Shown one piece after another: positions 20,855-33,290 of a DNA stretch of 64,000 nucleotides; position 1 is the first letter of the stretch; each line of letters opens with the position of its first letter. The DNA is from Epichloe hybrida. Lineage: Eukaryota; Ascomycota; Sordariomycetes; Hypocreales; Clavicipitaceae. The stretch lies in the NCBI GenBank assembly GCA_019022495.1, contig JAFEKR010000017.1:372001-436000 (forward strand). The letters are read 5' to 3'. Below the pieces are notes generated by a model, which saw nothing but the letters and a program-made list of their open reading frames with translations, searched no databases and was not told the origin of the DNA. A program made the position numbers and the translations under genes.

Positions 20855-22402
20855 TGGGGTATATTAAGATCTTATAATATTATATAGATTTTTCTTTATT
20901 AAGTTAATATTAGCATTAATTTAATTACTCTTTTAGTTTATTTACTATAAATTATTTAAGTTTCCTTAGTTTTAGATTATTAGTTATATATTAGGGTATA
21001 GGGTATATTATATAGGTTTAAGAGGATAATAGAAATCCTTGAATTTCTTTTTATATTATAAGATTTTAAAATACTAATAAATCTAATTTCTAAGATTTAA
21101 TATTATATTATTTAACCTAAGTGGTTATTTTACTAAATAATACCCTATATATACTTTTAAATTTAATATAAAATAATATATTATAAGTCTAAATAATTAT
21201 ATTAAGGACTAATATAAAGATCTTTAAGAAGCCTATATTATTTAAAGTTAATTAATTTAAAATAGAATATAAAATCTATTTATTTAGAATTAATAAATAA
21301 ATATTATACTTTTAAAAAATAAAAGTTTATTTCTTTTTAGTAAAGGTAATTAAAAAGCTAGTAAGTTATTTAGGTTTATAAGAATTTAAAGCTATAAAAT
21401 AATAATATAGTGTATTTAAGGTATAAATAAAAATTAAGTATAAAAATAAGGTTTATTTATAATATAATTAACTTTTTTATAGCTTATTTACCTAGTTATA
21501 TATAGTTTTCTTTTAAAAAAGAGGTATTTTCTAAAGTAACTTTAAAAGTAAGTATTACTAAATAGTATAACTTATTTATAGCTTATTTGCTTAGATATTT
21601 ATAATTTTTTTTTAAAAAGAAAGTATATATAAAAGTAGGTCTAAAGTAGGTTTTACTAATAATAGTATTAACTTCTTTATAGCTTATTTACTTAGATATA
21701 TATGATTTTCTATTAAAAAGATAGTATACTTAAAAGTGGGTCTAAAGTGGGTCTTACTAATAATAGTATTAACTTCTTTATAGCTTATTTGCTTAGATAT
21801 ATATGATTTTTTATTAAAAAGAAAGTATACTTAAAAGTGGATCTAAAGTGGGTCTTACTAATTATAGTATTAACTTCTTAATAGCTTATTTGCTAAGATA
21901 TTTATGATTTTCTCTTAAAAAGAAGGTGTATATAAAAATGGGTCTAAAATGGGTCTTACTAATAATAATATTAACTTCTTTATAGCTTATTTACTTAAAT
22001 ATATATGATTTTCTATTAAAATAAGTATACTTAAAAGTAAGTTTTTAATATTTTTCTAAGAAATAAGCTTAAAAAGTAAGTTTTATTAGTTTTATAAGTT
22101 ATAATTAAGATTAGTATAGTAATTTAACCTTAATCTATATTTTAAGAAACCTAATATATACTTTTCTAATTATTTAAGTTATTTCTTACTATTAATTTCT
22201 AATTACTTTACCTAAATATTAAAAAATAAAAAATAATTACATTTAATTACAAATAATTACAAATAATTACATGTAATGTAATGTAATGTGTGAAAGGGGG
22301 GTGTAATGTAATGTAATGTAATGTGTAATGTAATGTAATATGTAATAATTACATTACATTACAAATATTACACAATGTAATGTAATGTAATGTAATGCTC
22401 TG
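20522..22402 (+). mobile_element. P5-B: non-coding hAT-like element, GTAAT subfamily
   Basis: CAGAGCATG...ATGCTCTG ends with 8-bp duplication ATTCTTAT (20514-20521 and 22403-22410), which fits the hAT target consensus nTnnnnAn. Terminal arrays are GTAAT/ATTAC. Near the left array is AAAAGTGGGGTAT (about 20850). An internal array of 101-bp units (motif starts 21732, 21833, 21934) carries AAAAGTGGGTCTAAAGTGGG. No reading frame. Without the 177-bp duplication it is about 1.7 kb. Inserted in the RT region of Cop1-M. Confidence 0.82.
21536..22040 (+). repeat. P5-B internal array, 101-bp units
   Basis: About five units; each has the doubled AAAGTGGGTCT-like motif followed by TTACTAATAATAGTATTAAC and a TATAGCTTATTTGCTTAGATAT-like block. 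Units at the edges are more decayed (GTGGG to GTAAG). Confidence 0.8.
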
Positions 22403-22410
22403 ATTCTTAT

Positions 22411-23467
22411 ATCCTTAGATTACAAGGTATAACTTTTTGTAGGGTTTTATTATCTTGCCTTTAATCTTAGTAATAATTTAGGAATTAAAGATTTAAATCC
22501 TACTATGCTTCTCCTTATTAAATATAATAAATTTAAATATACCTTACTTAATTAGGGTATTAATTTCTACTTTTATTAACTATTTAAAAGGTTTACCTAG
22601 GGTCCTAATAACTCCTTCCTTATATAACTTAATCATAAGGGCTAAGTTACTATATTCTTTTACTAATAGGAAGGTATTAGTCTCTTAAGGTATTATAAGA
22701 GGGTTCTTTTAGGGTCTTCTATACCTACGCTTTAGTAGTATTGCTAGCACTATATTCTTATCTTAGGCCTCTTACCCTTCCTCCTTTTTCTCTTTACTAG
22801 GCTTTACTATTTTCTTTACACTAGGATTATTATAGTAAGGCTTAATAGAGGTTAACTTAAAGGTCTTTAGGCCTCTAGGTATATTAAGTATATAGCTCTC
22901 TCTAGTTATTACTAGTAGCTTATATAGGCTTACCTATCCCTTACTTTCTTACTAGACTTAGACCTTTAATCTAAGTGGTAGGTTAAGGGTCTTTAAGGTA
23001 TTTAGGCTATTATGTTTAGTAAGGGCCTTATTAACTTTCCTAATAGTATAAAGCCTCTTAATCTCTTTAGTAGCCTTCTATACTATAATCACATACTATA
23101 TAATATTTAGTAATAGCAAGGACTTATTTATTATATATAAGTAAGCTCTAAAGATAAGAAGGGTTAGAATAAGGCTATTAAGGCTTATAGTGTTATTTAG
23201 GGCCTTTATTACTATTTATAAGGTAGTAGGTTTAGGTGTTATAGGATATTTATACCTAATTATATTATAGGCCCTTTAGAGTAGCCTATAATACCTTTTA
23301 ACCTTCCTAATACTATAGTATACCTTAATAAGGACTTCCTTAATTAAAATTAATATTAAAGCTATAAATTATCTAAATTTATTACTATAGAAGTTTATTC
23401 TAGTGTCTATAGTAATAAAATCTAGAGGGCCTAGATAAGTATTAATTTAGTATATCTAGAGGGCTTC
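22411..23467 (-). pseudogene. Cop1-M pol middle (integrase C-terminal part to RT start)
   Basis: Reverse of Cop1-P1 about 27100-28150. Ends at the GCTTC target site of Cop1-P1 (23463-23467), inside the integrase block that resumes at 30282. No open frame remains. Confidence 0.8.
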
Positions 23468-23776
23468 TGTTAGAACAAAGGTGATATCAATCGCGCGTCG
23501 CAGCCGCAATTACCTAGCAGAAGCTTAGGCCACGCGCGGACCCCACACGTGACCTGTAACCTAGCACGTTAATTAGCTAGGAAATATAAGGACACAAACG
23601 CGCAACCCCTTTTCCCTTTATATATTATAACTCCTAGCTTTTTTTACCTCTCTTTTCCTATAACTTAATTAATTATAATAACAGATAACGTAGCCTAGAA
23701 TAGATAATTAATAATAATACTATTCTTCAGGCTCACGACTATATTACATTAAATTTAATACCCTATGAATCTAACA
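23468..23776 (+). repeat. Cop1-P1 5' LTR
   Basis: 309 bp. The first 100 bp keep CGCGCGTCGCAGCCGC and ACACGTGACC words; the inner end is changed to ATGAATCTAACA. It is followed by CTAATTAGTAGTTACCTTCA, the probable primer-binding region (TGGTTACC in Cop1-P2). Confidence 0.93.
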
Positions 23777-24199
23777 CTAATTAGTAGTTACCTTCATAGA
23801 TAACCACGTAGTCTTTAAACACTATAGATTAGTAAGGTTAATTAGAAGAAGTAGCTTATCTAACAACGACTTGCCCTATATAATAGGAGAGCTATATTTA
23901 ATAATAAGTTATGCTAATAGAAAGGTATAATATAGCTCTCTTCTTACTTTAGTATTAATATCTATATCTATATGGACTTTAAAATAACAAAGAAAGGTTT
24001 AATACTAGTAGCTAAGCTATCCCCTTATCTTTCTTTATTATACATTCTATTACATATTTAAAGTTAATTACCTTGCCTCACGATCCTTCATATCTAAAAT
24101 ATATTACATAATTATAGTTATACCCTTTTTCTCCTTATATTATAAGATCTACCTCCCTTAATTAATTAGAATATTAGATATAGCTAGACTATCTAGGAC

Positions 24200-26110
24200 C
24201 TCTAGTTAATTCAGAGTTCCTAGTAAGACTAATAGCTATAATAATGCTATAGAAGGCATTAAAACAGGAGATAGCAATAAATACCTTAACAAAGGAAAAA
24301 CCCCTATCTATACTAACCTATACCCTTATATCTCTATAAGGCTTTAATAATATATTATAGAAGAACTACTCTAATAAATAGGAAGTTTTAAATATAAAGA
24401 AATAATAATACCTAAGGAAATTAGTCTTTATATCCTTATAAAGACTAAATAATACAAGGAGCAAGGGTTATTTAGAAAAACACTATTCTTTAAATTTAGT
24501 AATAACTTTTATAAATAGTTAAGAAATAAGTTTGCGGAAGGGAGAGACCTTTTATAGAATGGACTTTAAGACTATCTTCTTTATAATAAAGTGTATATAA
24601 CTATTAGAAAAGGCACTAAGATAGTAAATAACCTTAAAGAAGTAATAAACTAAGAAGAATTTAGATTTTAGACTCTTAAAGAAATTAAAAAGGCTAGGAA
24701 GAAGTATATAGGCTTCTAAAAGAACCTATAGAATAAAGAGTTTTTCTATAATTTACTAGATAATAGTAATATTAGAACTAGGTAACCTACCCTATTACCT
24801 TATTTATTAGTATAATTACTATTAAAAAGATTAATAAGCTAGACTCCCCTAGGAAGACTAAGTTAATCCCCTCTAGGAAAGCCTAGCTAATCTCCCCTAG
24901 GAAGGTTAATTAACCTAGAGTTAAGACTACCTAAGGATGCTATTTATAAGCATTTACAGGTAACTCCCCTACCTATACCTTTACTAAAGGTAAGTGAGTA
25001 GTATTACCCTAATAACACTACTAATAATACCTCTAAGTAGGAGAGTTACTAATAAAGGTAACCTATGCTATCTAGGGCTAGTAGTGCCCCTGTTAGCATA
25101 GCTTAAAGAGCTATAATTCCTCCTTTCTAATATAAGGAAGAGAAGGATTAGAGGGAATAATAAGCCCTAAGGGTACTACCTATAAAACTACCCTCTTACT
25201 TCCTAAAAACCTTACTACCCCTTTTATAAATATAAAGGGAAACACCTAGAGGACCCCTATAAACCTAGAGACCTTTGCTAAAGTAAATTATTAACCTATC
25301 TAAGGTATACCTTAAAGAATAACTCTATAGCGCTAATAACTATAATATCCTTAAATTAAAGCTTTAAATATTCTGTAGAAAGTATAAGTTACTTAATATC
25401 TAGCCTAAATAAGCTAGTTATGCTTTTAAGGTTATACTTAAAGGCAAAGCACTATAATACTATATAAACTACCTCTCTAAACCTAGATAACTATAAGATC
25501 TCCCTATGCTTATTAGCTATATAAGAGAATAATTTAAAACTAAGGATATATAGTAAAGATATCTACTAGAGTAGAATAACACTTCCTTATAAGAAATAAT
25601 AAATAGTGACCTAAGTAAGTTAATAATTAAATGCTTTAATAAACTTATAGAAAGACTAGCTATCTTATAATAAGTAGTGCCTAAAGTAAGCTAAACTAAA
25701 AGGGCACTCTGGAATTAACTTATTAGAGCCTATTATAGTATTCTAGAGTATAGAGGAGTAATTATAAATCCGCTAGACAGACTATAAGAGTTCTGTAAAT
25801 AGATTAGAATAACCCTTTATCTTATTAAGGAAGAGAAGAAGAACTATTAATAGTTCCTAACTAAAGCTATAACCCTAGAGTAATTCTAGACTAACTAAAG
25901 ATATAATAGGAAGGGAAAAGAGACCTAATACCCCTTAAAACTATAAGAAAGAGAAGGTACTCCCTGTATAAAGAAGTACTATGTATATAGTAAGGAAGGA
26001 TGCTAGTTATCTAAGCACCCTAAAGAGAACTATAAGAAGGCGTTTTAACGCTTTAAGAACCATTACCTTATAGATCTAACTAATAACTTATATTATTTAT
26101 TCCTTACTTA
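24200..26110 (+). pseudogene. Cop1-P1 gag, RIP-inactivated
   Basis: A collinear copy lies in Cop1-P2 (36700-38600). Frames read through TAA/TAG as a charged, helical gag. Near 25978 is KKYYVYSKEGC, then an in-frame TAG (Trp expected) and LSKHPKE, the fungal Copia zinc knuckle C..C...GCW...H; both first cysteines are Tyr. The start codon could not be fixed because the 5' part is too mutated. Confidence 0.72.
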
Positions 26111-26329
26111 GTATAAGGGAGAATATAAGTCCTAACCCCCTATTAATAATAAAATCACTTAGTATATAAAGAGCATTAGATTTAATAATAGCCCTAATAA
26201 TATAGATAGGCTAGTACCTATAAGCTTCTTTACATATAAAACCTATATTAATAGTAAGAAAACGGTTTAATTCCTAATAAGGCAAGTAGCATATTATAGC
26301 CTAAGTAAAGAAAACCCCTTTTAGTAGGA

Positions 26330-29300
26330 ACTTATAAACAAAGCCCTAGTAATGTTTATATTAGAAGATTGCTATTCCTATGCGACATTCTAAGGGATTA
26401 TGCCTAATACAGGAGCCGTAAAGTTCTCTACAGTAGGGCACCCTTAATTTATTACTTTGTAACGTTAGATGCCTATATTATAGCTTAATAAATTAACAGA
26501 GAAGAAGGCATTAGTTAGATTCAGCGCGGGAGACCTAATTATTACGCTTAGATTAGCTAATATACCTACTCCCTTTAGAAATATCCTCTTTTAGGTTATC
26601 CCTATAAACACTTTATTCCTCTTATCCCTTAATAATATAGACTATCTAAAGATTAACTTTAATATCTCTAAGAACACACTATAATAAGGAAATATTAAAG
26701 TCCCTATTATACGTAAATAAGGCTACGCCTAGATGCTTCTTATATAGAAAGAAGAAGTAGTTACTTAGAGCTACCTTATAGAAGGTAAGCTATAGTAATT
26801 ATATTGCTGCTTTAGGCATTTATTAATCTAATATCTACATAAGGTTCTTTATAGATTAAGGCATAATATTAATATTAAAGCTATTAGGGAGTTAATAAGA
26901 ATCTACTACTAATGCTAAATACACGTAAATAGCCCTAATTACTTTAAGTTTACCCTTAAGGATAAGTGTAGCTTTAATTATAAAGTAATAGTAAATGTCT
27001 TTTACCTAGATAGTAACTACCCTATACTCCACGCTATAGATATAGCTATAGTGTTTAATATAGCAAAATTCCTTAATAATATCTCTGCAAAAATAACCTA
27101 GGAAGCCCTCTAAATATACTAGATTAATACTTACCTAGGCCCCCTAGACTTTATTATTATAGACACTAGAACAAACTTCTATAGCAATGAATTTAGATAA
27201 TTCGTAGCTTTAATATTAATTTTAATTAAGAAAGTCCCTATTAAGGCATACTATAGCATAGGGAAGGTTAAAAGGTATTATAGGCTGCTTTAAAGAGCCT
27301 ATAATATAATTAGACATAAATACCTTATAACACTAGAACCTATTACCCTTTAAATAGTAATTAAGGCCTTAAATAACACTATAGGCCCTAATAGTCTTAT
27401 CCTAACCTTCCTTATCTTTAGAGCTTACTTATATATAATAAGTAAGTCCTTACTATTACCTAATATTACATAGTATATAATTATAGTATAGAAGGCTACT
27501 AAAGAGATTAAGAGACTTTATGCCATCTAGAAGGTTAATAAGGCCCTTACTAAACATAATAGCCTAGACACCTTAAAGACCCTTAGCCTACCACTTAGAT
27601 TAAAGGTTAAGGTCTAGTAAGAAAGCAAGGGATAGGCAGGTCTATATAAGCTACTAATAATTACTAGAGAGAGCTATACACTTAACATGCCTAGAGGCCT
27701 AAAGACCTTTAGGTTAATATCTATTAAGCCTTACTATAATAATCCTAATATAAAGAGAATAATAAAGCCTAGTAAAGAGAAAAGAGAGAAAGGGTAAGAG
27801 GCCTATAATAAAAACATAGTGCCACTAATACTATTAAAGTAAGGACATAGAAGGCCACAGAAGAACCCTCCTATAATGCCTTAAGGTGCTAATACCTTCC
27901 TATTAGCAAAAGAATATAGTAACCTAGCTCTTATAATTAAGTTATGCAAGGAAGGAATTATTAAGACCCTAGGCAAACCGTTTAAGCTATTAATAAAAGC
28001 GGAGATTAACGCTCTAATTAAGTAAGGTATATTTAAATTCATTATATTTAATAAGGAAGAACATAGTAGGATTTAAATCTTCAATTCCTAAATCATTAAT
28101 AAGATTAAAGGTAAGATAACAGAACCCTACAAAAAGTTACGCCTTATAATCTAAGGGTATAAGAATAAAGGGAAACAGGCCATTCTCACATAGGCCCTAA
28201 TAATTTAACGCGTGAGCTAACGTCTTATTCTTATAATAGCCCTGTTAGCAAGATTAAGGAAATTCCTTATCTAGCTAAGAGATATCTATTAGGCTTATGT
28301 ACAGGCCTATACATTACTAGAGCGACTAATCCTAGTATACTTACTAATTCATATACAGCACCTTTACCCGCCTAGTATAATCATAAGGGTTATTAAACCT
28401 CTTTATAGGCTTGTAAAAGTAGGAACATACTAGTAAGTTACGTATTATAAGCATTATAGAGAGAACCTCTAGATAAAAACCTTTATATATAATCCCTACC
28501 TGCTTATAACTATAAAGGAAAGCCCTAACTTTACTTACATTAGAATGTAAACTAATAATATAATTAGCCTCTTAGATAAGAAGTTCTTTAAGAAGGAAGA
28601 GACTTAGCTTATTATAGTAGGCTTTAACGCAAAGCTAAAGTAGTTTCTAACCTAGGACAGTCCCCTTATATTTAATAGTAGTATTATTACGCTAGAGAAT
28701 AATACTATTAAGATCTAGTAGAAAAGGCAAAGTAATAAGTTAGAGTTAGTCCCTATAACTAATTTAAAGCGTAAGTATATTAAGTAAAGGGCCTAAGGCG
28801 CTTATATTACCTTAATTTACTAACTAAAGGCTTGCTTTAACTTATCTATTACTACATAACACTAGGAGCTAACCCTAGAGGATATAAAAGCCCTTAATTA
28901 CTGCCTAAAGTAGCAGATAAATTACCTAGAGAGAGATCTAATGTTTATCCTAATTAACCTTAAGAAGGTAAAGCTCTTTGCCTTTATAGATAGATTCTTT
29001 GCTAATAACTAGGACTTATCCTTATAACTAGGATATATACTTATCCTAGTGAATAAAGACTACACTAATAGTAAATTTATAATTAAAGGTAATATTATAT
29101 ACTTTAGCTTAACAAAGAGTAAGAGAGTCACGCGAAGTGTGCTTACCTTAGAAGTCTATAGCATAGTAGCTAGTGTTAATATAGCTTATATAATTATAAC
29201 CACCCTAAACTTAGTTACTAACTAACTAAAGCTCCTGAAGATCCTAGTTATTATATATACGGATTTATACTCCTTATATAAGTGCCTTATTAAGCTTAGT

Positions 29301-29470
29301 ATAATAAAGGAGAAACACCTAATAATTAATATTATAGCCCTTTAATAGTTATATAAACGCTAAGAACTCTATAAGATCTAATAGATTAATAGAGAGGATA
29401 ACCTAGCTAATACCTTTATAAAGGTATTACCTAATAAGGCCCTTAAGAGCTTTATCTTAACTAACTAGAT
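26330..29470 (+). pseudogene. Cop1-P1 pol: protease, integrase, RT, RNase H
   Basis: Protease: IMPNTGA with Asp to Asn (AAT 26406-26408). Integrase zinc-finger region: RHLLI..YLHKV then Y.C.IHVNSPNYFKFTLKD (about 26810-26960), one zinc ligand changed to Tyr. Integrase core: INTYLGPLDFIIIDT (about 27120-27175) with the Asp still present. RT: IYQAYVQAYTLLER (about 28290-28325), catalytic TDD as TNN (28551-28559). RNase H to about 29420. Standard Copia order PR-IN-RT-RH; every domain has RIP stops. Confidence 0.87.
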
Positions 29471-29967
29471 AACTATCTAGATAGAGGGATAGGTTACTTA
29501 TGCGTAACATATATGTAGTAAGAGGAAAAGGTAATTCTCTAGGAGGATAGCTATAGGGATAAGATAGTGATACGCAAGGAATCTACACCCTTGTAGTTAA
29601 TATCCCTAGTGGCTATAACCACGCTAGCTTACTAGGCTCTCCTAGTAGACTATAGAAATTAACGGCGGTGTATAGGAGAATAAAGGTATTACTAAGGAGG
29701 AGGAAGATATTATATATATACTATAGTGTAGTATATATGTTATTTTAAGGAAAAGAAGGGATTTAGAAGGACTTACTTATTCTCATATAGGCTCATAGGC
29801 TAAGCGAGATTGTTATTTCCCTTTTATTAGTAACTATACACCTAGATAAGCTATAAGTTCTTTTCCTTATATCCCTTATTAATTATATTCTTAATCTATC
29901 TTTCCTTTTTCTATTTCTATAATTAATATTGCGTGTTAATAATTATGTTAAAAGAGAGAAGTTCTAG

Positions 29968-30276
29968 TGTTAGAATAAAGGTAATATCAATCGTGCGTCA
30001 CAGCCGTAATTACCTAGCAGAAGCTTAGGCCACGCATAGACCCCACACATAACCCACAACCTAGCACGTTAATTAGCTAGGAAATATAGGGACACAAACG
30101 CGTAACCCCTTTTCCCTTTATATATTATAACTCCTAGCTTTTTTTACCTCTCTTTTCCTATAACTTAATCAATTATAATAACAGATAACGCAGCCTAGAA
30201 TAGATAATCGATGATAATACTATTCTTCGGGCTTACGACTGTATTACATTAAATTCAATACCCTGTGAATCCAACA
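29968..30276 (+). repeat. Cop1-P1 3' LTR
   Basis: 309 bp; starts TGTTAGAATAAAGG and ends CCCTGTGAATCCAACA. It is preceded by AAAAGAGAGAAG (29950-29961), a polypurine run close to the LTR and a good candidate for the plus-strand primer. Confidence 0.93.
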
Positions 30277-30281
30277 GCTTC

Positions 30282-32754
30282 CTAGGTTGTTTTTATAGAG
30301 ATATCTTTAAGGAATTTTGCTATGTTAAACGCTATAGCTATATTTATAGTGTGAAGTATAGGGCGGTTACTATTAAGGTAAAATATATTTACTATTACTT
30401 TATAGTTAAAGCTATACTTATCCTTAAGGGTGAATTTAAAGTAATTAGGGCTGTTTATATATATCTAGTATTAGTAGTAAAGTCTTATTAGCTCCTTAAT
30501 AGCTTAAATGTTAATATTATACCCTAATTTATAGAGAACCTTATATAGTTATTAGATTAATAAATACCTAAAGTAATAATATAATTACTATAATTCGCTT
30601 TCTATAAGATAGCTTTAAGTAACTGCTTTCTCTTTTTATATAAGTAGTATCTAAGCATGCCCCTATTTATGTATAATAAGGACTTTAATATTTCCTTATT
30701 ATAGTGTATTCTTAGAGATATTAAAATTAATTCGTAGGTAATCTATATTATTAAGGGATAAGAGAAATAGAGTGTTTATTAGTATAACTTAAAAGAGAAT
30801 ATCTCTAAAAGGCATAAGTATATTAGCTACTCTAAGCGTAATAATTAGTTCTCCTACGCTAAATCTAACTAATGCCTTTTTCCCTATTAATTTATTAAGC
30901 TATAGGTTAGGTATTTAGCGTTATAAAGCAAGAAATTAAGGATGCCTTACTATAGAGAACTTTATAGCTCTTGTATTAGGTATAATCCCTTAAAATGTTA
31001 TATAAGAATAGCAATCTTCTAGTATAAATATTATTAGAGCTTTACTTAAGAGTTCTTGCTAAAATAGGTCTTCTTTGCTTAGACTATAATAAGCTACTTA
31101 ACTTGTTAGGAATTAAACTATTCTTTTGCTATTAAGTTATATTCTATAATTAAAGAAGCTTATAGGTACTAGCTTATTTATACTATTAGGGCTATTATTA
31201 AATCTAATGCTCTTTATATACTAAGTGATTTTATTATTAATAGGGGATTAAGGTTTGTGTTCCCCTTTGTACTATATAAGGAATAAATTATATAAGTTAC
31301 TAGTTAAATCTGTAAGGTAGTGGTTCTTAAAGTGTTAATATGCTTTCTAAAGTTCTTTTCTAGGTGCTTTAATAACTAGTATCCTTCCTTACTATATATA
31401 TAGTATTTCTTTATATAAGGATTTCCTTCTTTTCCTTATAGTTTTAAAGGGTATTAGGTCTCTTTTCCTTTCCTATTATATCTTTAGTTAGTCTAGAATT
31501 ACTCTAGGGTTATAGCTTTAGTTAGGAACTAGTAGTAGTTCTTTTTCTCTTCCTTTACTAGTTAGAATATTATCCTAATCTATTTATAGAATTCTTATAG
31601 TCCCTTTAGCGGGTTTATAATAACTCCTTTATATTCTAGAATATTATTATAGGCTATTATAAGTTAATTCTAAAGTGCCTTTTTACTTTAGCTTACCTTA
31701 GGTATTACTTATTATAAGATAGCTAGTCTTTCTATAAGATTATTAAAGTAATTAATTATTAATTTACTTAGGTTATCTTTTATTATTCCTTATAGAGTAA
31801 AATTATTCTATTCTAGGAGATATCTTTACTATATATCTTTAGTCTTAAATTATTCCCTTATATAGCTAATAAGCATAAGGAGATCTTATAGTTAACTAGG
31901 TTTAGAGAGGTAGTCTATATAGTATTATAAAGCTTTACCTTTAAGTATAATCTTAAAGGTATAACTAGCTTATTTAGGTTAGATATTAAGTAATTTATAC
32001 TTCCTATAGAATATTTAAAGCTTTAATTTAAGGATATTATAGTTATTAGCACTATAAAGTTATTCTTTAGGGTATATCTTTAATAGGTTTATAATTTACT
32101 TTAGTAAAGGTCTCTAAGTCTATAGGGGTTCTCTAAATACTTCCCTTTATATTTATAAAAGAGGTAGTATAGTCTTTAGGAAGTAAGAGAGTAGCTTTAT
32201 AAGGAGTAGCCTTAGGGTTTATTATTCTCTCTAATCTTTCTCTCCCCTATATTAGGGAGAAGGAAGTGTAATCCTTTAGGCTATACTAATAGAGGTAATA
32301 TTAGCCCTAGGTAGTTAAGGTTAACTCTATTAGTAATACTCCTACTTAGGGGTATTATTAGTAGTATTATTAGGGTAGTTTTACTAAATTATCTTAGGTA
32401 AAGGTATAGGTAGGGGGGTTACTTATAAATACTTATAAATAGTATCCTTTAGTGCCCTTAATTCTAGATTAATTAACCTTCTTATAGGAGATTAGCCTAT
32501 TAATCCCTTTAATAGTAATTATACTAATAGGCAAGGTAAAGGGGTTAGTTATTAGGATTTAATATTACTATTATCTAATAGATTATAGAAGAATTCTTTA
32601 TTTAGTAAGTTCTTCTAGAACTATATATACTTCTTCCTAGCCTCTTTAATTTCTTTAAGAGTTTAAAATTAAAATTCTTCCTAGTTTACTACTTCTTTAA
32701 GGTTATTTACTATCTTTATGCCTTTTCTAATAGTTATATACACTCTATTATAAA
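30282..32754 (-). pseudogene. Cop1-M integrase N-terminal part, protease and gag
   Basis: Reverse of Cop1-P1 24600-27100. On the minus strand the protease motif near 30967-30987 reads IIPNTRA: catalytic Asp to Asn and Gly to Arg. The zinc knuckle (about 31360-31425) has lost both leading cysteines (YI.SKEGY). Ends at the ATTATAAA target site of P5-C. Confidence 0.8.
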
Positions 32755-32763
32755 CAGAGCTTT

Positions 32764-33026
32764 GTACTACACTACACTACATACTACACTACACTACATA
32801 CTACACTACACTACATACTACACTACACTACATACTACACTACACTACATACTACACTACACTACATACTACACTACATACTACACTACACTACATACTA
32901 CACTACACTACATACTACACTACACTACATACTACACTACACTACATACTACACTACACTACATACTACACTACACTACATACTACACTACACTACATAC
33001 TACACTACACTACATACTACACTACA
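32764..33026. repeat. P5-C terminal array of 17-bp ACTAC higher-order units
   Basis: About fifteen copies of ACTACACTACACTACAT, nearly perfect, with one shortened unit near 32870-32880. The regularity contrasts with the mutated surroundings. Confidence 0.92.
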
Positions 33027-33104
33027 ATGAAATTTTTCTACTACATGTAGTATTTGTAGTATTTTGTAGTATTTGTAGTATTTTGAATTTTTTAATAATA
33101 TAAT

Positions 33105-33290
33105 AGCTTATACTAGCTTAGCTTATAATAGCTTATAATAGCTTATAATAGCTTATAATAGCTTATAATAGCTTATAATAGCTTATAATAGCTTATAATA
33201 GCTTAGAATAGCTTAGAATAGCTTAGAATAGCTTAGAATAGCTTAGAATAGCTTAGAATAGCTTAAAATAGCTTAAAATTACTTAGAATA
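33105..33290 (-). repeat. P5-C 10-bp tandem array (TAGCTTATAA-like)
   Basis: About eighteen copies of ATAGCTTATA/ATAGCTTAGA, the inverse of the array in P5-A; two variants form consecutive blocks (TTATA then TTAGA), which suggests local amplification. Confidence 0.9.

Larger units (their letters stand above)
23468..30276 (+). mobile_element. Cop1-P1: complete, dead Copia element
   Basis: Two 309-bp LTRs (23468-23776 and 29968-30276), TGTTAGAACA...ATCCAACA, flanked by GCTTC (23463-23467 and 30277-30281). It is 6809 bp, practically the same length as Cop1-P2 after removing Gyp1, so the pair differs mainly by point mutations. Inserted in the integrase region of Cop1-M in opposite orientation. 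Confidence 0.95.

Noticed and set aside
22260..22400. Telomere or CRISPR array
   Set aside because: Regular repeats are GTAAT microsatellites at transposon ends with no spacers, no telomere consensus and no cas genes.
32762..33103. 113-codon open stretch (Tyr/Thr/Leu/His repeats)
   Set aside because: It is only the translation of the ACTAC array of P5-C; the three-base frame has no meaning in a 5- and 17-bp repeat.
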